From assembly GCF_003391135.1 (NCBI RefSeq), contig NZ_CP031455.1, positions 8,459,501-8,523,500 of the forward strand: 64,000 nucleotides of DNA, read 5' to 3'. The notes beneath the pieces are model-generated. The model was given only the letters and a program-made list of their open reading frames with translations. It did not search any database and had not been told where the DNA came from. This stretch comes from Streptoverticillium olivoreticuli subsp. olivoreticuli (lineage in GTDB: Bacteria; Actinomycetota; Actinomycetes; Streptomycetales; Streptomycetaceae). Positions 15,845 to 24,857 of the stretch are shown here, piece by piece; positions within the stretch are counted from its first letter, which is position 1; every line of letters begins with the position of its first letter. The translations under genes were made by a program, and so were the position numbers.

Positions 15845-17209
15845 CTACGGGTGACCGGCCTCGACGGCGTCGACGAGGATCGAGCAGGCGGTGTCCACGA
15901 CGTCGGCCTCGACGTTGAGCGGCGGCATGATCCGCACCACGCAGTCGTCGCGCCCGCCGAGCTCGACGATCAGACCGCCCCGCAGCGCGCGGCTCTGGAC
16001 CTCGGCCGCGAAGGCGGAGGCGGGCCGTCCGGTCGTGGGGTCGGCCAGCTCGATGCCCCACATCAGGCCGCGGCCGCGCACCTCGTGCACCCAGGGGTTG
16101 ACCAGCAGCGCGGTGAGCCGGTCCGCGATCTGCTCGCCCCGTCGGCGCACGTTGCCGAGGATGTCGTCGCGGCGGACGATGCGCACCGCCTCCGTGCCCG
16201 CGGCGAAGGCCAGCTGGTTGCCGCGGAACGTGCCGATGTGCGCGCCCGGCGCCCAGGTGTCGAGCTTCGCGTCGTAGATGATGACGGCGATCGGGGTGCC
16301 GATCCCGCTCAGCGCCTTGGACGCGACGATCACGTCCGGCTCGATGTCGTACTGCTCGAAGGCGAACCACGTGCCGGTGCGCCCGCAGCCGGTCTGCACC
16401 TCGTCGACCACGAGAGGGATGTCGAGCTCGCGGGTCAGCTCCCGCACGCGCCGGACGAAGTCCGCGCGGGCGGGCACGATGCCGCCCTCGCCCTGGACCA
16501 TCTCCAGCAGCACCGCGGCCGGCAGCGGGACGCCGCCGTTGCTGTCGCGAAGCGAACGCTCCAGATATTCGACGCAGTTGGTCGCGCAGGTGTCCGGTGC
16601 CAGGCCGACCGGGCACCTGGCGCAGGAGGAGTACGGGAAGAAGTGGACGCCGGGCATGCTGTTGGGGACGTTGCGCTTCTGTGCCAGGAGCCCGCTGAGG
16701 GACAGGGTGGCGTGGGTGCTGCCGTGGAATCCGCCCTGGAAGGAGACGATGTCGCCACGGCCGGTCGCGATCTTGCAGAGCTTGATCGCCGCCTCCACCG
16801 CGTTGGCCCCCGTCGGCCCGCAGAAGTGCATCTTGACCCTGTCACGCATCGGGGCGGGCAGCATCGACAGCTGGGCCTCGATGAAGGCGTCCTTCGCCGG
16901 GGTGGGGAAGTCGAGGCCGTGGGTGAGCAGGCCCAGCTGCGTGGTCACGGCCCGGACGAGCTCGGGGTGGTTGTGGCCGAGCGAGAGGACTCCGGCGCCG
17001 GTGAGGAAGTCGATGAAGACATTGCCGTCCACGTCCTCGACGAAGCTGCCGGAACCCTCCGCGAGGGCGATGGGCAAGTGCCGTGAGTAGGTACGGGCGT
17101 TGGACTCCCGCCGCTGCTGCCGGTCGAGCAGCTCGGTGGAGCAGGGGCCGGGAAGGGCGCCGTCGACGTGCGGCTCGGTCCACGTACCACGCTGTACGAG
17201 GGGTGCCAT
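15845..17209 (-). CDS. Diaminobutyrate--2-oxoglutarate aminotransferase (EctB-like)
   Basis: Class III PLP aminotransferase of 454 residues expected to convert aspartate semialdehyde to L-2,4-diaminobutyrate. Family features include FIDFLTGAGVLSLGHNHPE, the aromatic/Gly segment SFQGGFHGSTHATLS, the cofactor Asp in LVVDEVQTGCGRTG and the Schiff-base Lys in VIVASKALSG. ATG 17209 follows GGAGACAGTC. No ectA or ectC lies nearby, so this is not an ectoine cluster. Its neighbours are an aspartokinase and a Pls-like NRPS, which point to diaminobutyrate supply for that synthetase. Confidence 0.9.
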   Translation of the reverse strand: MAPLVQRGTWTEPHVDGALPGPCSTELLDRQQRRESNARTYSRHLPIALAEGSGSFVEDVDGNVFIDFLTGAGVLSLGHNHPELVRAVTTQLGLLTHGLDFPTPAKDAFIEAQLSMLPAPMRDRVKMHFCGPTGANAVEAAIKLCKIATGRGDIVSFQGGFHGSTHATLSLSGLLAQKRNVPNSMPGVHFFPYSSCARCPVGLAPDTCATNCVEYLERSLRDSNGGVPLPAAVLLEMVQGEGGIVPARADFVRRVRELTRELDIPLVVDEVQTGCGRTGTWFAFEQYDIEPDVIVASKALSGIGTPIAVIIYDAKLDTWAPGAHIGTFRGNQLAFAAGTEAVRIVRRDDILGNVRRRGEQIADRLTALLVNPWVHEVRGRGLMWGIELADPTTGRPASAFAAEVQSRALRGGLIVELGGRDDCVVRIMPPLNVEADVVDTACSILVDAVEAGHP

Positions 17210-17266
17210 GACTGTCTCCGAAAAGGGGTGAGAGGGACAGGGGCGGCGGGGTGTCGCCCCGTGGTG

Positions 17267-20200
17267 TCAGCAGGGGCGGGCGGGGATGCCGCGCCACCGG
17301 GACCGGTCGGGCAGGCGTTCGCCCTTCATGACCAGGGACAGCGCGTCCAGGCGGGCACCGTCGCCGACCTCCGCGTCGTAGAGCACGACGGAGCGGGTGC
17401 CGACCGAACTCGACGCGCCGACCCTGACGTCGGACATCTTCATCACCCGGTCCTCGAACAAGTGGGTCTGCACCGACGTCACCTCGGCGACGGCCGCGTC
17501 GTCGCCGATCTCGACCAGGTCGAACTCGGTGAGGTACGTCGTGGACAGCCACACCCTCCGGCCGATCCGGGCACCGAAGAGGCGGAGGACCGGGGCCATC
17601 CAGGGGGTGCCGGTCAGGAAGTTCACCAGCGCCGGGACGACGAGGTTCTCGAACAGGCCGGTGATGAGCTCCGTACGCCGCACCCACACCCCCCACAGGG
17701 GCTCCACGCGCGGCCGGTAGCGGCCGATGACCAGCCACTTGAGCAGGGCGACGGCCACCGTGCAGGAGACGCCGACCGCGAGGAACAGGGCCGGTCCCAG
17801 GAGCAGCAGCGCCCACGGCGGCAGGGCCTCGGCGAGCCGGACCGAGGCCCAGAGGCTGCCGAGCGCCCCGAGCGCGGCGAGCGTCCCGGGCAGCGTCACC
17901 CGGAAGTACTCGACGGCCAGCCGCGCCGCGATCAGCCCGCGGCTGGGGCTGTAAGTGAACTTGGCGGGGAAGTCCTGGCTGGCCTCGCGGCGCGGCAGGA
18001 AGATCGCCGGTGAGCCGAGCCAGGTCGTCTCGGGGTCGATCGGGCGGGTCGGTGCCAGGGAGTGGACGCCGAGGAGGCTGTTCTCGCCAAGGCTGCACGA
18101 GCCGGGGACCAGTGCGCCGTTGCCGACGAAGCTGCGCCGGCCGACCTCCGCGGGCGCGAGGGCGACGCGCCCGCGGTGGAAGACGGCGGGGCCCACGACA
18201 CAGACGTCCGCGACGAAGCTGCCCTCGCCGATGATCAGCATGTCGGGGTCGACGAAGCTGACGGTCGCCACCTCGGACCAGCGGCCGGTGCGCGCGCCGA
18301 GCAGCCGCAGGAACGGGACGAGGTAGAGCGTGGAGTAGAGGGAGTGCGTCAGCGTCAGACTCGTGGTCATCATGCCGTCGCCGATCCACTTGCGGACCCC
18401 GAAGCCGCTGCGCTCCGGGTGGATCCCGGCGCGCACGCGCGGCAGGACGGCGCGCTTGACGAGCAGCACGAGCGCACAGGTGGTCAGCACCACGATCGGC
18501 CCGGCCGCGGCCGTGGCCACGAGCGCCCAGCCGAAGCCGTACCGCCACACCACATACGCCACGGGCGCCGAACCGGCCGTGGCCACCAGCAGCGGGACGA
18601 GCGTGAGCAGCAGCGCCCCCGCCGCGTACCCGGCCAGCAGGCGGGCGGTCCAGGGCCGGTCGTCGGCGTCCGCCGCCATGCTCTCCAGGAGCGGTGGCAC
18701 GGCGGGGCAGCGGGCGGCGGGCGACCCGGCCCAGTGCTCGTCCGCGGGAACGGCCTGGTCGGCGGGGACGAGGGACTGCTCGCCCACCGAGGCCCGGTCG
18801 CCGATCACGGCACCGGCCATGACGACGCTGTTGGTGCCGACGAAGGCGCCGGAACCGATCCGCACGGGCGCCAGCCGGATGTGGCCGCCTTCGACCACGT
18901 ACGGCTGGACGCGCACGCCGTAGCCGATGCTCGTGCCCTCGCCGATCTCCACGAAGGACGGGAGGCCGAGGACCGCGGACAGGTGGCAGCCCCGGCCGAC
19001 CCGGGCGCCGAGCAGCCGCAGGCAGGGGGCGAGCAGCGGCGAGCCGGTCAGCACCGCCAGCGGGGAGAAGGCGACCACCTTCCCGTGGAGCCAGAACCGC
19101 AGATACGTGACGCCCCACAGCGGATACCACCCCGGCCGGACACCGAGCATCAGCAGACGGCCGGCCAGCAGCGGCAGCGGCACGAGGCTCACCATCAGCC
19201 AGGCGACTTCCATGAGCACGAAGCCGGGCAGGCTCAGGTGCGCGAGGCGGTCCAGTGCGCCGCCGGGGGCGAGGCCGCGCACCGGGACGTGCCAGGCGAG
19301 GAGGAGCCGGTAGAGCAGGACGACCGCGGGGAGGCCGAGCAGGAGCAGCCATGCGTACAGGGCGGCGAGTTGGGCGACGCCGCAGGCCAGGACCCGGGCG
19401 GTGGAGTGCCGCCGGACCGGCGGCGACGGGTCGTCGGCCCGCTGCGCGGCGGGCGCCGCGGCACCGGCCTCGACACAGGCGGCGAGGCCACGGACCGTGG
19501 GCCGGGCATAGAGGTCGCCCATGGCCAGGCCCTCGAACCGCGGTTGCCGCCGCAGCCGTGACATCAGCCGGGCGGCCGCCATGGAGTGGCCTCCCAGATC
19601 GCAGAAGAAGTCGTCCTCGACGGAGATCTCCTCGCCACCGAGGACCTCCCGCCACTCCGCGGCCAGTTGCCGCTCCAGCGGCGTACGCGGGGGTACGTGC
19701 TGCCGCGAGCGGCGGGTGAGGGGCGGTGACGCCGGCGCGGGCAGGGCGGCGCGGTCGACCTTGTCGGCGGCCAGCATCGGGAACGCGGGGAGCACCTCGA
19801 CGAAGGAGGGGATCATGTAGTCGGGCAGCCTGCGCTGCAGCCCGGCGCGCAGCCGGTCGCGCAGGTCGTCGTCGGCGCCCCGCGCCGCGCGGTCGGCGAG
19901 GGTGACGTAGCCGACGAGATCCTGCACCACACCGTCGCGTTCGAGCGGTGTGACGACCGCGTTCTCGACCGCGTCGTCCTCCCGGAGCACCTCCTCGATC
20001 TCGGCGAGCTCGATGCGATAGCCGCGGATCTTGACCTGGGTGTCGACGCGGCCGAGGTACTCGATCTCTCCCGTGGCGGTGAACTTCCCCAGGTCGCCCG
20101 TGCGGTAGACGCGTGGGACCTCCCCGCGGTCCGCCTCGACCGGATTGGGCACGAACCGCTCCGTGGTGAGGTCGGGGCGGTTGACGTAGCCGATCGCGAC

Positions 20201-21313
20201 GCCGGGGCCGCCGACGCAGATCTCGCCGCTCTCGCCCTCGGCGACGGGGCGCAGCCGGTCGTCGAGGATGTAGACGCGATAGCTGGGCAGGGGGGTGCCG
20301 ATGGTGACCGGCCGGTGGGGGAGCAGCTCGCCACAGGTGGCGGTGACGGTCGTCTCGGTGGGGCCGTAGGCGTTGAGGATGCGGCGGCCCGGGCGGGACC
20401 AGCGGCGCACCAGGTCGGGTGGGCATGCCTCACCGCTGACGAGCAGGCTCCGCAGGGAGGGCACTTCGGCCTCCAGCGTCGTCAGCAGGGTCGGCACGCA
20501 GCACAGGACGGTGATCGCCTGCTCGGTGAGGAAATCGCTCAGCCCCTGCCCGACGCGGCGGGCGTCGGTGGGCCCCGCCACCAGGGTCGCGCCCGCGATC
20601 CAGGCCGGCCAGATCTCCTCGACCGAGAAGTCGAAGGCGATCGAGAGCCCCTGGTAGACGCGGTCCTCGCCGCGCACTTGATAGATCGGGGTGGCCACGC
20701 GCAGGAAGTTGGCGATGTTGGCGTGGGAGACCGCCACGCCCTTGGGCCGGCCGGTGGTGCCGGAGGTGTAGATGACATAGACGACCGATGATGGCGGGAT
20801 GTCGACATCGAGGCGGCCCTCGGGCTGAATGGCCAGTTCCGGTTGGCTCCGGTCGAGTTCCAGGACGGGACAGGGCAACTGCCGGGTGCGTCCGGACATC
20901 GCCGACGCCGTCACGAGATCGCTCAGCGCCGCGTCCCGGGCGATGAAGGCCAGCCGTTCGGCGGGAAACGACGGGTCGAGCGGGACGTAGGCGGCCCCGG
21001 TCTTGAGCACCCCGAGCAGCGCGACATACGTGTCGGCGGACCGCTCGAGCAGGATCCCCACCGCGCTGCCCTGGGTCACGCCGCGTGAGCGCAGCAGATG
21101 CGCCAGCCGGTTGGCGCGGCGGTCGAGCTCCGCGTAACCGAGCTGCGCGCCTTCGCAGACGACGGCCGTGCGGTCCGGGTGTCTGTCACAAGTCCGTTCG
21201 AAATATTGCGACAACGCCCGGACGGGCGGATCGTCGTTCGCGGAGGCCGGTGGCGATACCCCCGGAAAATCATCCGGCCGCGCGGGTCCGGGAGCCGATC
21301 TCACCTCTGGCAT
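17267..21313 (-). CDS. Pls/PosA-type membrane NRPS, candidate poly-diaminobutyrate synthetase
   Basis: Single-module synthetase of 1348 residues, close to the 1319 of epsilon-poly-lysine synthetase. Adenylation domain about 30-525: YTSGTTGRPKG at 182, NAYGPTETT near 314, YRTGDLG near 403, catalytic K518. Carrier domain with phosphopantetheine Ser577 in LGGHS. The rest holds membrane segments alternating with three hexapeptide-repeat (left-handed beta-helix) regions that replace a normal condensation domain and release module. By alignment to GrsA I read the pocket as D-F-E-C-L-S-A-V-T plus K518; the acidic residue at the 239 position suits a basic side chain. ATG 21313 follows GGGAGAGG. Substrate inference: L-2,4-diaminobutyrate from the downstream genes. 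Confidence 0.88.
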   Translation of the reverse strand: MPEVRSAPGPARPDDFPGVSPPASANDDPPVRALSQYFERTCDRHPDRTAVVCEGAQLGYAELDRRANRLAHLLRSRGVTQGSAVGILLERSADTYVALLGVLKTGAAYVPLDPSFPAERLAFIARDAALSDLVTASAMSGRTRQLPCPVLELDRSQPELAIQPEGRLDVDIPPSSVVYVIYTSGTTGRPKGVAVSHANIANFLRVATPIYQVRGEDRVYQGLSIAFDFSVEEIWPAWIAGATLVAGPTDARRVGQGLSDFLTEQAITVLCCVPTLLTTLEAEVPSLRSLLVSGEACPPDLVRRWSRPGRRILNAYGPTETTVTATCGELLPHRPVTIGTPLPSYRVYILDDRLRPVAEGESGEICVGGPGVAIGYVNRPDLTTERFVPNPVEADRGEVPRVYRTGDLGKFTATGEIEYLGRVDTQVKIRGYRIELAEIEEVLREDDAVENAVVTPLERDGVVQDLVGYVTLADRAARGADDDLRDRLRAGLQRRLPDYMIPSFVEVLPAFPMLAADKVDRAALPAPASPPLTRRSRQHVPPRTPLERQLAAEWREVLGGEEISVEDDFFCDLGGHSMAAARLMSRLRRQPRFEGLAMGDLYARPTVRGLAACVEAGAAAPAAQRADDPSPPVRRHSTARVLACGVAQLAALYAWLLLLGLPAVVLLYRLLLAWHVPVRGLAPGGALDRLAHLSLPGFVLMEVAWLMVSLVPLPLLAGRLLMLGVRPGWYPLWGVTYLRFWLHGKVVAFSPLAVLTGSPLLAPCLRLLGARVGRGCHLSAVLGLPSFVEIGEGTSIGYGVRVQPYVVEGGHIRLAPVRIGSGAFVGTNSVVMAGAVIGDRASVGEQSLVPADQAVPADEHWAGSPAARCPAVPPLLESMAADADDRPWTARLLAGYAAGALLLTLVPLLVATAGSAPVAYVVWRYGFGWALVATAAAGPIVVLTTCALVLLVKRAVLPRVRAGIHPERSGFGVRKWIGDGMMTTSLTLTHSLYSTLYLVPFLRLLGARTGRWSEVATVSFVDPDMLIIGEGSFVADVCVVGPAVFHRGRVALAPAEVGRRSFVGNGALVPGSCSLGENSLLGVHSLAPTRPIDPETTWLGSPAIFLPRREASQDFPAKFTYSPSRGLIAARLAVEYFRVTLPGTLAALGALGSLWASVRLAEALPPWALLLLGPALFLAVGVSCTVAVALLKWLVIGRYRPRVEPLWGVWVRRTELITGLFENLVVPALVNFLTGTPWMAPVLRLFGARIGRRVWLSTTYLTEFDLVEIGDDAAVAEVTSVQTHLFEDRVMKMSDVRVGASSSVGTRSVVLYDAEVGDGARLDALSLVMKGERLPDRSRWRGIPARPC

Positions 21314-21645
21314 AACCTCTCCCTGTTCCGAACTTCTGCAATGTGCTTGCTTTATTGCTGCTCCGCGGCGAACGACGGCGAACGGCGGTGAGCAGGCATC
21401 AGCAGGCCCCCGAAGTGGTACGGAGCCGATGAATTCCCCCGCTCGACAAGTCGCCGTCGGTGACGGCCGGGCCGCATCCGCGGTCCGGCAACGGTCATTC
21501 GCCTCGATCTGGTGCCGATGTCCGGATATCCCGATGAAAACAGGCCCGGCGAACACCGGCAGGCGTCGTGATCATTCCGACTCAGAGCATCACGCTCTCC
21601 TGCCTGTTACGACGTTTCGGCCATGCCCTTTTCGCGTAGGCCACA

Positions 21646-21660
21646 CGTTTAGGCGAAACG
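21646..21660. promoter_or_regulatory. Inverted repeat CGTTT-n5-AAACG
   Basis: A short dyad, CGTTTAGGCGAAACG, in the AT-richer part of the intergenic region about 330 bases upstream of the synthetase gene. Possible operator; position and symmetry are the only support. Confidence 0.25.
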
Positions 21661-22180
21661 AAAACTAGGTTCGGCCAGCCGAGGCGAACAGCTGCATATG
21701 CGCCAACGTGGACTGGCCCGTTGCCGTCGGCCCGTGCCCACGGAATGTCACCGCGCCACGGTGGGACGGGTCGGGAGGACGACCACCGCTCAGCCCCTCG
21801 GAAGCATCTCTTCCCCTTCGGATCCCGGCGTAGTCGCGCCCGCTGGACCAATGTGAACGCGCCACTCCGGCGGCGGACACCGGCCCCCTCCCGACGCGGC
21901 GTTCCGTCCGTATGCCGCGACACGGCGTCCGTATACCACTGCCCGGCCGACCGGTCGCCCACGGGCCCCGTGCGGACACCGCGGCGACCGGTCGCGGGAG
22001 ACCGGGGACGGGGGAGTCGGGGCCCGTACGGCGACACACCGCCACCGCCCCGACGACAAGTCAAGCCGGGAAACCGGCCATTCACCGCGGCCGTGGCTTC
22101 GCCCGATGCCTTCGTGAGGCGTTTCAGCCGTGCAAAGTCTGGCTCTCGATTACCCCTATGCTTTCCCGCACCTTGCTGTT

Positions 22181-22195
22181 CCCATTGTCAATGGG
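22181..22195. promoter_or_regulatory. Perfect 15-bp palindrome CCCATTGTCAATGGG
   Basis: Seven-base arms around a single central T, about 160 bases upstream of the acyltransferase start. Its strict symmetry suggests a repressor-binding site. I cannot name the regulator. Confidence 0.4.
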
Positions 22196-22356
22196 GCCGT
22201 GGAACATGCCCCCGGGCCCCTCGACCCGCCCCCTCCCGCACCGGGGACCCGCGTCGCGGAGGCCCGCCCACGAAGGGGTCATCGGTCTCCCAACTCGCCC
22301 TCAAATCAACCGGGAAGCATGGTTCTGCGGACACCGACGCAGCCGACGCTGGAGCC

Positions 22357-23589
22357 ATGACACAGAACGTTTCCCCCGCCGGACGGACGGCCCAGGCCCC
22401 TCCCACGGACCCGCCGCCGGACCGGGCCGCGCCACCGTCCACGGCCCGGCTGGCCGGGGTCGACCTCGCGCGCGGCCTGGCGGTCCTCGGGATGTACGCC
22501 GCCCACGTCGGCCCCGACCCGTCGGACGGCGGGCCCGTCGGCTTCCTCATGGAGCTGTCCCACGGCCGGGCCTCGGCGCTCTTCGCCTTCCTCGCCGGGT
22601 TCTCGCTCCTGCTCATCACCGGCCGCCGCACGCCCCGGACAGGGCGCGCCGGCCGGCAGGCCGTCACCAGGATCCTGATCCGCTCCGCCGTCCTGCTCCC
22701 GCTGGGCACCGCGCTCACGATGACCGGCACCCCGGTCGATGTGATCCTGGCCTTCTACGCGCTGTACTTCGTGCTCGCCCTCCCGCTGCGCGGGCTGCGC
22801 GCCGGGACGCTCGCCGTCATCGCCGCCGCCGGCGCGCTCGTCCTGCCGCAGGTGCTCTACCTGATACAGCACTCGATCCGCACGGGCGGCTGGGCGCCGG
22901 CCGTGCTCCACCACGACCCGCTCGCCCGGATCAGCGGCACGGGCGGCTTCCTGGAACTCCTCTTCACCGGCGCCTATCCGGTGCTGACCTGGATGCCCTT
23001 CGTCATCGCCGGGATGGCCGTCGCCCGGCTCGACCTCGCCTCGGCCGCCGTCCGGCTCCGGCTCGCCCTCACCGGCGGCGCCCTCGCCGTCCTCGGCTAC
23101 GGGGGTTCCTGGCTGGCGCTGCACCTCCTCCCCGGGGCCGCCGACGCCATCGACGCGACCGGGACCACCGGCTCCGCCATGTCGCTCTGGTGGTCCGACA
23201 CCGCGGGCGACCCCTCCGGGGGCACACCCGCGTGGCTGCTGGTGGCCTCACCCCACAGCGAGACGACCCTGTCGATCCTGGGCGGCACCGGCGTCGCCGT
23301 CACCGTCCTCGCGGCCTGCCTCGCGGCCGCCGACGGGCTGCCCCGCGTCCGCCGGCTGGCCAGGCCGGTCATCGCGATCGGCGCCATGTCGCTGACCGCC
23401 TACGTGCTCAACATCGTCGGCATCTGGGCCCTCGGCATCGAGGACGTGCCCGGCTCGCCGCTGCCCGTGCTGCTCGGCTTCATCGCGGCCGCCGCCCTCC
23501 TGGCCCTCGCCTGGTCGCGCCATTTCCGGCGGGGGCCGCTGGAGTACCTCCTGAACACCGCCACCAAGGCCGCCCGGCTCGTCCGGTAG
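22357..23589 (+). CDS. Multi-span membrane acyltransferase (HGSNAT/DUF418-like)
   Basis: Integral membrane protein of 410 residues. It starts with a Pro-rich tail and then the signature RLAGVDLARGLAVLGMYAAH, seen in heparan-alpha-glucosaminide N-acetyltransferase-like and DUF418 proteins, followed by about ten hydrophobic segments. ATG 22357 overlaps the stop of a 13-codon ORF beginning at 22319, preceded by GGGAAGC, so translation may be coupled to a small leader. Such proteins move acyl groups across the membrane to sugars or other acceptors; the acceptor here is unknown. It diverges from the polymer synthetase, so a link is possible but unproven. Confidence 0.75.
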   Translation: MTQNVSPAGRTAQAPPTDPPPDRAAPPSTARLAGVDLARGLAVLGMYAAHVGPDPSDGGPVGFLMELSHGRASALFAFLAGFSLLLITGRRTPRTGRAGRQAVTRILIRSAVLLPLGTALTMTGTPVDVILAFYALYFVLALPLRGLRAGTLAVIAAAGALVLPQVLYLIQHSIRTGGWAPAVLHHDPLARISGTGGFLELLFTGAYPVLTWMPFVIAGMAVARLDLASAAVRLRLALTGGALAVLGYGGSWLALHLLPGAADAIDATGTTGSAMSLWWSDTAGDPSGGTPAWLLVASPHSETTLSILGGTGVAVTVLAACLAAADGLPRVRRLARPVIAIGAMSLTAYVLNIVGIWALGIEDVPGSPLPVLLGFIAAAALLALAWSRHFRRGPLEYLLNTATKAARLVR

Positions 23590-23598
23590 GCCTTGAGT

Positions 23599-23619
23599 TG
23601 GAAATGGGATCCATTTCCA
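23599..23619. promoter_or_regulatory. Zur box before zinc-free L32 gene
   Basis: Perfect dyad with nine-base arms TGGAAATGG and CCATTTCCA around GAT, resembling actinobacterial Zur sites (TGAAAAT...ATTTTCA). It overlaps a TATAGC -10-like element and lies 45 bases before the zinc-free L32 paralogue, a classic Zur target. Confidence 0.75.
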
Positions 23620-23663
23620 TATAGCCTCTGCGGAACGACGCCCACCTCACCCAGGAGCGCACC

Positions 23664-23834
23664 ATGGCCGTCCCGAAGCGCAAGATGTCCCGCAGCAACA
23701 CCCGCCACCGCCGCGCCCAATGGAAGGCCGCCACCCCGCAGCTCGTCCCCGTGACGATCGACGGCTCGGCGTACCAGGTCCCGCAGCGGCTGGTGAAGGC
23801 GTACGAACGCGGCCTGCTGCGCCCCGAGGGCTGA
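23664..23834 (+). CDS. rpmF: Zinc-independent 50S ribosomal protein L32 paralogue
   Basis: 56-residue protein starting MAVPKRKMSRSNTRHRRAQW, the standard L32 N-terminus. It has no cysteines, so the zinc ribbon of the housekeeping L32 is absent; this marks the C-minus paralogue made during zinc starvation to replace the zinc-bearing copy. A Zur box lies just upstream, and the beginning of a CobW-family GTPase gene follows six bases downstream, the arrangement of a zinc-starvation operon. ATG 23664 follows CCAGGAGCGCACC. Confidence 0.93.
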   Translation: MAVPKRKMSRSNTRHRRAQWKAATPQLVPVTIDGSAYQVPQRLVKAYERGLLRPEG

Positions 23835-23840
23835 ACCGCG

Positions 23841-23897
23841 ATGGCACACGACCGACTGCCCGTGACCGTCCTGTCCGGGTTCCTCGGCGCGGAGTAG
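23841..23897 (+). pseudogene. CobW/YciC GTPase, 5' fragment (18 codons)
   Basis: Reads MAHDRLPVTVLSGFLGAE and stops. The family normally continues GFLGAGKTTLLN, so the reading breaks inside the Walker A motif exactly where the next gene's DNA begins. Together with the CobW C-terminal reading at 31511-31684 it shows that a chromosomal cobW gene has been broken and its middle lost. CobW proteins are zinc metallochaperone GTPases in Zur regulons. Confidence 0.8.
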
Positions 23898-23898
23898 G

Positions 23899-24774
23899 TC
23901 AGACCTTGGTCACACAGACGAAGCCGAGGGAGCGTAGCCCCTCGGATCGGCAGAGGCGGTCCGAGGGGCCGTCGATCTCGGTCTGGAGTAGCTGATACTG
24001 GGCGCCATTGCTGTGCCCCCAGTACATGGCAGCTCGCCACAGGGCGCGCCCGTACCCCCGGCCTCGGTGCTCGGGAAGTACGCCGAAATATTGCGGGAGC
24101 AGACGGGCGGCGCCGCCAGGGTCGGTCATGATCTCCATGGGTCCGATGGCGCCCACGACATGCCCCTCATCGACGGCGACGAGGACGGGCCCCACCCGCC
24201 CCGCGGTTACCTGCCCGTGCAGGAAGGCGAACCCCTCGTCGGCGAGCCGTTCGGCGAAGCGCGCGAACGTGGCTCTTGCGGGTGCCGGGGCGTCGTCTAG
24301 CGGGTGCACGGCACCAGACGCCGGCGGCGGTTGCTCAGGGGTGAACTCGCGGAGCTGTACGCGAGTCACTGCAACGTCGAGGGGCGGTTGCTCGTCGGGC
24401 CCGGTGAACCAGATCACACGGCCTGTAGCTGCTTCGTGGGTGGCGCAGAGCTTGGCTGCCAGTTCGGCAGCGATGTCGCGGCCGTCGGGTCTGCTGCCGT
24501 AGAGGTGAACCGTCACGACACCGGCGCCGCGGCGGGAGAGAGCAGGGATAAGCGTCTCGTGTGGACCGTGGCCGACGTCCTCGACGAGGACGGACTCGGT
24601 CTTGGTGTCGGACCATCGGCGGTCTTTGTCGTATGGGAGAAAACGTCCCGTATCGGCGATGTCGGTGATGTCAGCAAAGAGCTCAAGGCCAAGTGTATCG
24701 GGATGCACGGGGCCGATCGTCGGCACGTACGGAGTGGTGATTTCAGGGCGTAGCCAGTCCCACCGGAAGCGCAT
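23899..24774 (-). CDS. GNAT N-acetyltransferase, island gene
   Basis: 291-residue protein. The C-terminal half is a GNAT domain with LVAVDEGHVVGAIGPMEIM and the acetyl-CoA loop YFGVLPEHRGRGYGRALW; the N-terminal 120 residues are not recognised. It follows the rSAM and precursor genes on the same strand, 83 bases after the precursor stop and beyond a hairpin, so it may be a lower-expressed third gene of the peptide locus. It could acetylate the peptide or detoxify it. Its stop lies one base from the broken cobW, marking the left edge of the island. Confidence 0.75.
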   Translation of the reverse strand: MRFRWDWLRPEITTPYVPTIGPVHPDTLGLELFADITDIADTGRFLPYDKDRRWSDTKTESVLVEDVGHGPHETLIPALSRRGAGVVTVHLYGSRPDGRDIAAELAAKLCATHEAATGRVIWFTGPDEQPPLDVAVTRVQLREFTPEQPPPASGAVHPLDDAPAPARATFARFAERLADEGFAFLHGQVTAGRVGPVLVAVDEGHVVGAIGPMEIMTDPGGAARLLPQYFGVLPEHRGRGYGRALWRAAMYWGHSNGAQYQLLQTEIDGPSDRLCRSEGLRSLGFVCVTKV

Positions 24775-24805
24775 GGCGGCACCCTACTCACTCTTACCAC
24801 GCGTC

Positions 24806-24836
24806 TCAGGCCCGACGCGAACTCGTCGGGGCCTGA
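24806..24836 (-). terminator. Stem-loop after the rSAM precursor gene
   Basis: TCAGGCCCGACG pairs with CGTCGGGGCCTGA across a six-base loop with one bulge, 22 bases after the precursor stop in the direction of transcription. It has no U-run. Likely a partial terminator or 3' stabiliser separating the precursor from the GNAT gene. Confidence 0.5.
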
Positions 24837-24857
24837 GCGCTTGTGTTCGGTTGGCGA

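Larger units (their letters stand above)
21314..22356. other. 1-kb divergent intergenic region
   Basis: Noncoding stretch between the polymer synthetase (minus) and the acyltransferase gene (plus). I see no convincing gene. It contains several dyads that could be operators: AGAGC/GCTCT at 21584-21598, CGTTT/AAACG at 21646-21660 and the perfect CCCATTG-T-CAATGGG at 22181-22195. A 13-codon ORF at 22319-22360 overlaps the acyltransferase start. Confidence 0.6.

Noticed and set aside
15845..17209. Ectoine biosynthesis ectB
   Set aside because: No ectA, ectC or ectD beside it; the partners are an aspartokinase and a Pls-like synthetase.
21721..22356. Upstream extension of the acyltransferase reading frame
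   Set aside because: The extension is Pro/Arg-rich with no family similarity; ATG 22357 gives the normal N-terminus.
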